Below are positions 56,181-64,000 of a stretch of 64,000 nucleotides of DNA, piece after piece. The translations under genes and the position numbers were made by a program. The stretch is from Pachyseris speciosa. Taxonomy: Eukaryota > Cnidaria > Anthozoa > Scleractinia > Pachyseridae. The DNA lies in contig JAEMWC010000154.1 in NCBI GenBank assembly GCA_016490735.1, positions 803,501 through 867,500 on the forward strand. The letters run 5' to 3'. Within the stretch, counting starts at the first letter, position 1; each line of letters starts with the position of its first letter. Under the pieces are notes generated by a model, which was not told the origin of the DNA, searched no databases, and saw only the letters and a program-made list of their open reading frames with translations.

Positions 56181-57781
56181 ATTGTTCAGCTGTACAACAT
56201 CTTTGCCAAATTAAATTCATGAGCGACTGCTACCTCTATGCCTGGAAGCTAAAGTAAGGAAGTCATCCACCCCACGTCACTGAGAACAAAATCCCAGGCA
56301 TCACGTCTTCTTGCCATAAATAAAGTGTACGGTTATAAAAACCCCGAGCTTTGAAAACGATTTGAGTGTATAATGTCCCGATAGATAGTTGTCGTATTGA
56401 AGTGCTTTAAAGATTTTTGCCTTAAAGAGATCAAACGGTTTATCAAAAGCAAAATCTAGTGCCTAAAATAAGCTTGATAGGCTTAAGGAGGATTGCAATC
56501 ATTTTTTTGGCCTTAGGGTGTACCTGTTGAAATTAAAATTTCCCGTATAGAAGACACTACAACATCTCTTTTCGACGTATGATACTGAAGTACGAAAACG
56601 GCTAAATTTTACTGAAAATATGCAAATTACGAGCTTTTTGTCTTGTCCGTACTTTCAAATATTTTACAATCACAGCTACCTAAGAGGCTCAATGTGAATT
56701 TAAAATATTTTGCTACCATGATAATTCCTTGAACATAGAAAAGTTTAATATTTTCTCTGGTAAAGCTTGAGAAGAAAAAATCACTGAGGAACGCAATTTA
56801 CTTTCAAGAACGCTCTTACTGACAGATGTTCAGTAGTGTTTATCTGCTGGATAGTGATTTATCCAGTGGATAGCACTATCCACCTTTTGAACAACCGAGG
56901 CTTGGTCTACAAGATGCAGGACTTGAGTAGTTAACACTCAATTTTATAGAATTAATTACATCCGCCTCACCATCGGTGAGATTATTACAGGAACGAGGCA
57001 AACAAAGGGCCCTCAGAGGTCCTTTCCTCAAAAACGTTGGAAAAGTTTTCAGTTCCGGGGTCCTTTACCATCATTGCAAGGAAAATCAGGAGATTCTGGT
57101 TGGAAAATTAAATGGTACCCACCATTCCATTGAACGTTTATAGGCCATCGGCTTAATCAATGCGCTTTTTTCTTTGTTTTCAGGATGAAAACAAAGGCGC
57201 GTCAGTTACTTAAGGACAGTTTGTCAGTAATTGGCCTTGATTAACATACATGATCTGACAACTTGTTAAACATGAAACTCAATAAGGATTGACGCGAAAG
57301 ATGAAATGAATTGCTGTTTTTTTAATTCAATGGGTTAGTGCTTCCGATATTGATACCTATTTTTCCAGCTGTCGTGCTTAGCTTCTTTGCTTTTATAATC
57401 ACGCAGTTTATTGATTTTGCAGGTAATGTGATGATAATTGCATATTGCCTTACTTACTATTCGTTGCCGAGGAAGGATGTATTCAAAAAAAAAAAATGTC
57501 CAGAGTGCTAACCATTACAACTTGGGACAAACTAACAGAATGAATGTCTCCTGGGGAATTCACTTTGATGAGCCAATATTAGAAGAGCATGTTATAATGC
57601 CCTTATGAGAAGAGAAGTTGTCCGCCTTTAAGGTGGGACTTATAGTATGTTGGAATGTAATTTTAACGAGTTTGAAGAAGGGATTAAAATGGGGGGAATA
57701 GGTTTAAAACACTACCAGTTAGTTGCCACCCCAGAAGGGCACTACAGCGATGGGGGACTGTTTTGGTGTCCATCTGCTAAT
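56181..57781. other. no gene recognised
   Basis: AT-rich DNA without a supported gene, RNA or repeat that I can name. Confidence 0.5.
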
Positions 57782-57992
57782 TAGCCTGTCCCAGGCGTTC
57801 AGATAGTAAATGGAGCGCGATAGTACCAGCAGAGCGAGGTGAAACTAAAACACCGAAAAGTGGAGGGGAGCTTGGACGGGCGGCGTCCAACCCAAGCCGC
57901 CCTCCACGCCCTCCATTTTTCGCCGCATTTTCGCCTGGCTCTGCCGGTTTTTTTTTTTTTTTGTTTATTATCTGAACGCATGGAACAGGCTA
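57782..57992. mobile_element. Mutator-like MITE with 9-bp target duplication
   Basis: Ends TAGCCTGTCCCAGGCGTTCA and TGAACGCATGGAACAGGCTA are inverted and flanked by TCTGCTAAT on both sides (57773-57781, 57993-58001). A poly-T run lies inside the right arm. No coding. Confidence 0.92.
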
Positions 57993-58147
57993 TCTGCTAA
58001 TTCTTCTTTAAATCTTCAAAATTTCCTATTTCACTCAATGCTAATCTTTTGAAAAAGTTATCTCTTCCCAAATCTACTCAAAGAAACACCCAAAAATTCA
58101 CAAAATATCCTACAACACAGCTTCCGAATAAGCGCCCCCTTTAAATG

Positions 58148-58399
58148 GGGGAGCAGGGTTGGCGTAGTGGTGAGAGCACTCGCCTTCCACCAATGTGTCC
58201 CAGGTTCGATTCCCGGGCTCGGTGTCATATGTGGGCTGATCGTGAGTTTGTTGGTTCTCTACTCTGCTCCGAGAGGTTTTTTCTCCGGGTACTCCGGTTT
58301 CTCCCTCTCCTCAAAACCAACTTTGATTTAATTTGATTTGATTTGAGATTTATAATTAGTAGGCGAAGAGCCACCTTGTGGAAGTACTACTAATAAATC

Positions 58400-58437
<38 letters not shown>
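58148..58437 (+). mobile_element. tRNA-headed SINE with (TTA)n tail
   Basis: Near-identical in layout to 30190-30481: A box (tggcgtagtggtgagagc), B box (ggttcgattcc), 'ccgggtactccggtt' body, short 3' part and (ATT)n tail at about 58402-58437. Confidence 0.9.
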
Positions 58438-58905
58438 ATGTTGTTCTTTTTAATAAGCGCCCCTACTTATTACATCGCCGTCGGACTAGGTTCACCTTCC
58501 TTTAATTGCTCACAAACGTACGGTAATGTTGCGTTAAAAAAAGTGGTCTTCGTCTGAGTTTCTCAACCATTATGTCCATGTGAGTGCATCATTCCTTCAA
58601 GCGAATGATCTCTTCTTCGAATTTTGGGGCCATTGCTCGTGTGGCTGTTCTGGCCAGTGAAGGATGCATGAACATACACTGTCAAAGTTATCGGCATAGA
58701 AATAGATTAAAATTCCCTCGCGTCGATTGAACATTTGTTACTGTTATTGCTCCTTTTTAATGAATATTGCTGAAGTTTTGTTTTGAACATTCGGTTGTTT
58801 CTCAAAAAAGAAATAGGCACCCTGTACCGAATAAGCGCCCTGTCTCGAATATAAGCGCCCTCCATTGAGGTACCAAAAGTAAATAAGCGCTAAATAGCTA
58901 AATCG

Positions 58906-60234
58906 TAGACTACGAGCAGTCTTAGTCTGTCGAACAAAACGCGAGAGACACGTAAATGACCACTCGCGTGACTGAAGCTGCGAGACGAGCCCCCTTTTTC
59001 ATAAATGGCGGCTGTTTTATTTTTCCTTTGTTATTGTGCAAATTAGCCTACCAAGCCTCATGTTAGTGCAAGAATTCTTTTTAATTTAGCACATGGTAAC
59101 GAGGTTTGGTAGGCTAATTTGCACAAGAACAAAAGAATAATGAATTGGCAGCCATTAATGAATAACGTTGGCACGAAAAAATTTAAGAGAGACTACCCGC
59201 ACAGCAGAGAAAATAATCTTTCACCGTCTAGCGATTTTTTGGCGTGAAAACTAAAATCTAATTAGCCGTATCCAATTAAATTCTGTCTCCTGACATTCTG
59301 TCGTTTTACCCTGTCATCGCAACGGCAACCGATTCATTCTGGAAATGTGATAAATTACCCCAAATCGAAAACATGTTCGAAGAGAGTAATACACCAAACA
59401 AAAAACTTTCCGGTAGAGAATAATTACTGTTAGCTGGAACAGTTAACTAGACACGTTCTAATTTTTATTGAGTAACAAAGCAATAACTCCATGGAATAAC
59501 TGCGTAACACGAAGCACAGCAAACTTGAGACAAAAGAAACTGATATACAATAACGTGTAACCGCTAAATTAACTTCCGATCTTAGCGAAAACCAGGAGCG
59601 AAAACGAAATTTGCAGTAACCATGTTTCTACCGTATGATCGTTCATCCTCGACCAGCAATTCGATGACCGGCCCTTTTTTCACTCGATTTCCACAAACTT
59701 AGAAATTCGTCCGATAAACTACGCTCAGCTCAACAGAAAATGAAGTTGAACTTTCCTCCGGTATTCATACATTCTGGATCGTTTCCATTTAAATGGACAG
59801 CAGTGAATCCAAGTGCGGTCTGTTCATCGATCTGATTTAGCACGATGCTGTTTAGCAGGGCAACCACTACGATGCACGTGCATAGGTTCGAAGCGCGCTT
59901 TACCTCACAAAGCAGTTGAAAGATCAGGCTTTTTCCAAAATTGCAATAACGTCACGACCGGAGATAAGTCACAAACACTCCTGCAGTGTTTCAGCCATCA
60001 TCAACTTGTCAATGGTTTCGACTGTTGACAGTTCGTTATCAACGCTTCACGTATCAGCCAATCGTATTTTTGCGTTGTGAGGCCAACGCATATTTCATTG
60101 GCTCTGGCTATGCGGGCAGTTCTTATTTCTTCTCGGGCTGCCGCCCTCGTTTCTCGCGTGTCGCGGGCCGCTCGACGCTCGCGTCGTGTGCATTTCACTA
60201 AATCTGAAGAAAAAGAGAGACTGCTCGCAGTCTA
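58906..60234. mobile_element. hAT-like non-autonomous transposon, 8-bp target duplication
   Basis: Left end TAGACTACGAGCAGTCT and right end AGACTGCTCGCAGTCTA are inverted, each itself nearly palindromic. CTAAATCG flanks both sides exactly (58898-58905, 60235-60242). At 1,329 bp it is large for a MITE, but no transposase frame is visible. A second fold-back lies inside at 59035-59129. The GC-rich right quarter (ctgccgccctcgtttctcgc) is unlike the rest of the window. Confidence 0.88.
59035..59129. repeat. hairpin inside the hAT-like element
   Basis: TTGTGCAAATTAGCCTACCA pairs with TTGGTAGGCTAATTTGCACA around a ~45-base loop; arms continue imperfectly outward. Confidence 0.8.
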
Positions 60235-60824
60235 CTAAATCGAATCATTACGGTAAGTCCCGCCTTAAAGGGTTACTGTCATGGGTTGACATGCGCAGTA
60301 TTTCTCACACGGAGAGATTCTCCTGGACGTGTCGATATCTTGTTTTTCTTACGATATTCAATATGCCTTTTTGATCTTTTCAAGTTTCGATTCCCTTTAA
60401 CTTTTTCAAGTACAAAAGACTATTATAGATCACGTGAATGCCTCGTGACCACTTCTTTGAAAAAAATCAGTAAACATCGAATAAAAACGCTTTCCTTACG
60501 AGGATAAATTATGTCCATAACCTCTATCCTTCTAAACAAAAATTTATGACAGCAAAGGTCATTTTTAAGTCCAGAATTCAACGTTTGACCGTTAATAATT
60601 TAAAGCCTAAAACTCGAGAAGAATGATTCCAAGCCGGTAGGAAAGTTAGACGTATTGCATTCCCATTGCAAACACCGGATGTATTACCTGCCGAACGGTA
60701 AAATCCGCCACCAAAACGTTGCTTTCTGAAGTTTTCAAATTTTAATAACGTGTCCAAAATTATACTTTAAGGCAGAAGAGGACAACAAGATTTTTATGCA
60801 GTGAAAAATATATTAATTTCAGGC

Positions 60825-61215
60825 AGTCTGGAGGAATATATTGGCGATCAACCATATTGCTGAACATATGTTTAAACCCAGGCCTGAAACAACTTGAGAT
60901 AAAATTAGCTTAATTTTGCCGCTTTTGATATCATCGTCATGAAATACTTCTGGTTTAGGAGACAGCTGAATAAAAACTTCCTATGTATAATGCAGGTTAT
61001 GAAAATGGACAAATCTGAAGAAATATATTGGCGATCAACCATATTGTGGAAACCATATTACTGGACCAGGCCTTAACTGACAGCTTGAGATGAAAATAGC
61101 TTGATTTCCACTGAGTTGTTTCCGCCATAAATGCAACTAATTTTTTTTTCACTTTTGGTATCATCGTCAAGAAATAATTCTGATTTGGAAGAAAGCTGAA
61201 TATAACTTCCCATGT
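60825..61215. repeat. ~185-bp tandem duplication downstream of the GPCR
   Basis: The phrase 'atatattggcgatcaaccat' starts two units (60837, 61024). Both continue with 'ccaggcct', 'cttgagat' and 'tatcatcgtca', ending near 'gctgaata'. It lies 3' of the GPCR and may be part of its downstream region. Confidence 0.85.
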
Positions 61216-61342
61216 AGGTTTTGAATTTCCAAAGTTAGAACTGAATGAACGAAACGGCTTAGCTCGGACGAGATGAAGGTTAATGTCAGCTTTTAGTGAA
61301 TCGATAGATATCGAACAAAATGGTTTTGATGTGAGATCTGTC

Positions 61343-61348
61343 TTTATT
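61343..61348 (-). terminator. polyadenylation signal for the GPCR
   Basis: AATAAA on the minus strand about 43 bases after the GPCR stop codon. Confidence 0.65.
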
Positions 61349-61390
61349 TTGCACTCTTTATCTACAGATATCCCATTTAAATGTTCCTAA

Positions 61391-62305
61391 TCATTTAAAA
61401 GCGTCAGGCTTCCTGCAAATTCTTGCCAATTGAAAGCTTAAAAGGACTCTGTTTACAGCCCGTCTAAAGTCCTTACTTCGTATGCAATAAATAAAAGGGT
61501 TAAAAGCAGAATTACTAAACTCAGCCAGGGCTCCCCAAAACCAGTAGCCGTTCAGTTTCATTTTCCTGCAAGGATCAGAGCAGGAGAATTGAACCAGAGA
61601 TATAACCAGACTCGGTGACCAACAAACTAAAAACACACCTACAACTATTACAATAGTATAAGCAGCTTTGCGGTTCTTAAGTTGCGCTATAGCTTCGTCT
61701 GGATTTAAAGTTTCCGTTACCGTAATTCTTCTGATCTGTAGTTTGGCTGCCTTGAATATAAAATAGTAACAGACCGAGATGAGTAACAAGGGCAAAATGA
61801 CCGTGAGAATAGACGCGGCAATCCAGAGTTTCGGTAACTGAAGTGGATCCACGATGACAAGTCGCATACAGGCAAAAAAGATGGAAAAGATCCAGATGGA
61901 AACGATGACAGCTCGAACGCGACTCCAAGTCATCAGCTCGTTGTAGCGAATGTTCGTCACCGCTATATACCGGTCGACGCTAACAGCACACAAACTGAAG
62001 GTTGATGCCACAATAGTTTGCATCGTCAAAACCTCAATGGCTGTAGACAGTGTGTTATCGCTTTCCCAAATATTGAGAACGCTCTTGGATACCCAGAGTG
62101 GGTTCATAAGCAGCCCGACGATGAAGTCAGCGACACCCAAGGACGATATGAACGCGTTTGAAACTGTCCTCTGGCTTGGCACTTGATAAATGGCGGCTAG
62201 AACTAGGGCGTTACCAAAAGTGGAAATTAAAGCGAGCACTGTGTTTAAAGTAGCCAAAACAGCAATTTCTTCGCCGCCAAGTGCTCCAGAACATTGATTA
62301 GCCAT
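61391..62305 (-). CDS. class A (rhodopsin-like) G-protein-coupled receptor, single exon
   Basis: The 304-residue protein has seven hydrophobic segments and the class A landmarks in order: FGNALVLA (N in TM1), SLGVADFIVG (D in TM2), VDRYIAV (DRY at TM3), FLVCWSPSL (CWxP in TM6) and NSAFNPFIYC (NPxxY in TM7), then a short amphipathic tail with Cys. The usual cysteines at the top of TM3 and in extracellular loop 2 are missing, that loop is very short, and loop 3 holds a C-x3-C pair (SCSDPC). Those traits are known from melanocortin/adenosine/cannabinoid (MECA)-type receptors, and cnidarians have many such intronless genes. The ligand cannot be told. ATG at 62305 is the first in frame with a normal N-terminus. 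The frame is intact. Confidence 0.93.
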   Translation of the reverse strand: MANQCSGALGGEEIAVLATLNTVLALISTFGNALVLAAIYQVPSQRTVSNAFISSLGVADFIVGLLMNPLWVSKSVLNIWESDNTLSTAIEVLTMQTIVASTFSLCAVSVDRYIAVTNIRYNELMTWSRVRAVIVSIWIFSIFFACMRLVIVDPLQLPKLWIAASILTVILPLLLISVCYYFIFKAAKLQIRRITVTETLNPDEAIAQLKNRKAAYTIVIVVGVFLVCWSPSLVISLVQFSCSDPCRKMKLNGYWFWGALAEFSNSAFNPFIYCIRSKDFRRAVNRVLLSFQLARICRKPDAFK

Positions 62306-62665
62306 GATTAATGGTGGAAATTATGGTAGAATTCATGTTACTCCAGCGTTTCTCTGTAGAGGAAAACAATTTTGAGTCAACTTTTTAGCTTATTTGTCTT
62401 CTGGAAAGAAATATGTCTCGATATCTTTAACTCTGAGGCGACCTAGGGCGTTACCAAAGTGGAAATTGAAATAAGCGCTTTGTTTAAAGTCAGAGCAAGA
62501 ACGGCAATTTCTGCGTTTAAAAGTGCTCCGGAACACTGTGGCTGACCCTTGTAAGTTTATAGGATTCATGTATATCCAGCTTTTCCCTATAGAGGAAAAC
62601 AATTATGAGATTTTCATTTAAACTGTCTTCTAGAGAGAAACATGTCTCGATATCTTTAACCTTTA
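62193..62665 (-). repeat. duplicated 5' end of the GPCR gene
   Basis: Bases 62193-62430 (first ~38 codons plus 5' flank) recur at about 62435-62665. Shared blocks include 'tagggcgttaccaaa', 'gcaatttct', 'tagaggaaaacaattttgag'-like and 'tgtctcgatatctttaac'. The distal copy has indels and no start in the same context, so it is a partial non-coding duplicate. Confidence 0.85.
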
Positions 62666-63561
62666 AGAAAAAACCGTCGTACCATGATGTTTGCATGACC
62701 CATCTCAATTATACCACAGTTGTTTATCCTCCAACTCGGCTGCTGTATCTTAACAAACTAGTTTCATATTATTAATTTACATAACATACCCCAGGCAGTC
62801 AATTTAGCGTGTCTTTTTAGTATTATTGGTTTTTATAAAGGAACTTGAGTATAGTTATTGCTGTTTTTAGGGGTAAACTCATTAAAGATTAAAGATTTAA
62901 ACGAACGTACATGTTTCAAATTTGCATATTTTCCGGCAATTTGAACCTGAGCTACTTTGTTATCGTCTTCTGAACCTTTTCCGTCAGAATTTGCATACCA
63001 AAATAAAACAGTTAATGGAAAAGCATTTTCAGTGCATGTTGTACACTTACGTTCGCAGGTCTCTTAGTCATTAATCAAGTTATTAATTGACTGAAACGTT
63101 TCACTGCGTTTCCAAAAAACTCGGCCTCTTTGGAAAGTCAATTATTAAGACCTGAATTTTGTTGCGAACTCTTCCGCGACGGGTAAATTTAACAAGCCCT
63201 TGGGGCAAGACCAACAAAACGTCTTCAATTTAAGCACTACAGTGTTTTCGCTTTCGAGATTTTAAAACCTGTAGACATTGAAAATATGAATATTTTATTC
63301 AACCAACTGCTACCTTCCTAGACTCCGTCAGTTAGGCATCTTATTTGTTATTTTTCTGATAATAAATTTAAACATTTGTTTCAAATGTTGCGCTAATAAA
63401 GACTTCACCATCAGTGTTTTGTTCCAAACAACGAACTGTATAACTTACCCACTGATACATGAACTCGACAATTTGACGGCTATATATAATTAATACCATA
63501 GATGAATCCAGTTTTGCCTGCTGTTGCTGTTTCAGCCGCCCCCTTGGACACACTCTGTTGA
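62666..63561. other. no gene recognised
   Basis: Upstream of the GPCR; AT-rich, no supported gene or repeat. Confidence 0.5.
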
Positions 63562-63599
63562 CAACCTCGTTCTCAGGAGAGACCCTGGGAACGAGGTTG
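63562..63599. mobile_element. mini fold-back element, relative of 29986-30071
   Basis: CAACCTCGTTCTCAGG pairs with CCTGGGAACGAGGTTG. CTCTGTTG before and CTCTGTTC after look like an 8-bp target duplication with one change. Confidence 0.75.
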
Positions 63600-64000
63600 C
63601 TCTGTTCACAGATAAAATTTCCGATCACTCCCGAATTAGGTCTATAATATCGCGAAAAAAACTTAATTAACTGCAGGAAAAATGATTAAGATTCGAGTTT
63701 TACTCTTAATAACTACCATGTCTTCTTGTCCTTAGTTGTTATCAGTCATTCGCGGGGAAGGATCATTTTCACGATGGCGTCATTTGACTGAGTGTTGCCA
63801 CGGCTAGAGTTCATTTCGTATATGCGTTTTTTTCAATGACGAAAAACTTTGTAGGCGTCTAATTAGCATGACTGATAAAAGCCGAGGCCAGCACTCGTGC
63901 AACGACCTGAAAATTCTGCCCGAAAATAGCTATGAGGAGAGGTTCAACCGTATGGTGATTCTTTGATGTCGGTATTTTAATAAGCAATGAACAATTTTTT
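63600..64000. other. no gene recognised
   Basis: I see nothing I can name in the last 400 bases. Confidence 0.5.

Noticed and set aside
60001..60198. Arg/Ala-rich minus-strand frame
   Set aside because: It falls in the GC-rich right end of the hAT-like element; composition explains the open frame.
1..64000. CRISPR array, operon or prokaryotic mobile island
   Set aside because: Introns, poly-A signals, SINEs and LINEs show eukaryotic DNA; no regularly spaced short direct repeats with unique spacers are present.

Overview
This window looks like cnidarian nuclear DNA, most likely from a stony coral. It is AT-rich and gene-poor, has GT-AG introns, carries interstitial CCCTAA telomere-type repeats, and is packed with degraded non-LTR retrotransposons, a Penelope-like fragment, tRNA-derived SINE copies and dozens of fold-back MITEs. 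The organism is an inference from the repeat and gene mix; no diagnostic marker gene is present.

Host-type genes are few. (1) Two tandem plus-strand short pentraxin genes (CRP/SAP type). Copy 2 is complete as three exons (18115-18187, 20171-20384, 21132-21525; 226 aa with a signal peptide). Copy 1 has exons 2 and 3 (3978-4188, 8136-8535), and its signal-peptide exon probably lies left of the window. Their downstream flank occurs a third time at about 25125-25735 without a pentraxin, so this is a segmental duplication later invaded by transposons. (2) Two phase-1 exons of a gene with Tudor/DUF4537-like modules (38998-39348 and 39618-39692). (3) A possible minus-strand terminal exon with a coiled coil (42458-42939). 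(4) An intact single-exon class A GPCR on the minus strand (61391-62305) whose 5' end is partly duplicated just upstream.

Mobile DNA fills most of the rest. 0-1.9 kb: SINE and MITE pieces. 2.0-3.95 kb: a LINE 3' end carrying a TTAA-flanked piggyBac-like insertion. 5.0-7.2 kb: a large inverted repeat enclosing Penelope reverse transcriptase remnants, a telomeric repeat and a hammerhead-like motif, all inside pentraxin-1 intron 2. 10.1-11.1 kb: LINE remnant. 13.2-15.9 kb: endonuclease/RT LINE broken by a single-base frameshift and a short tandem duplication. 26.6-27.5 kb: 3' end of an R2-superfamily LINE with a restriction-like endonuclease. 27.7-31.55 kb: a LINE with a 2A-like peptide motif, split by a SINE, a tRNA-bearing repeat and a MITE. 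32.9-33.3, 37.45-37.76, 43.2-43.7, 47.5, 57.8 and 58.9-60.2 kb: MITEs, several with readable target-site duplications. 46.3-47.15 kb: a three-copy ~320-bp tandem repeat.

The most system-like unit is a ~4.3 kb two-gene DNA transposon at 51861-56180. A DDE transposase on the plus strand and a YqaJ-type nuclease fused to a PHD finger on the minus strand converge inside inverted termini. It matches the published ISL2EU/IS4EU gene layout but is damaged by frameshifts, by loss of one nuclease catalytic residue and by two inserted MITEs of one family. No single element here can be shown to be wholly undescribed.
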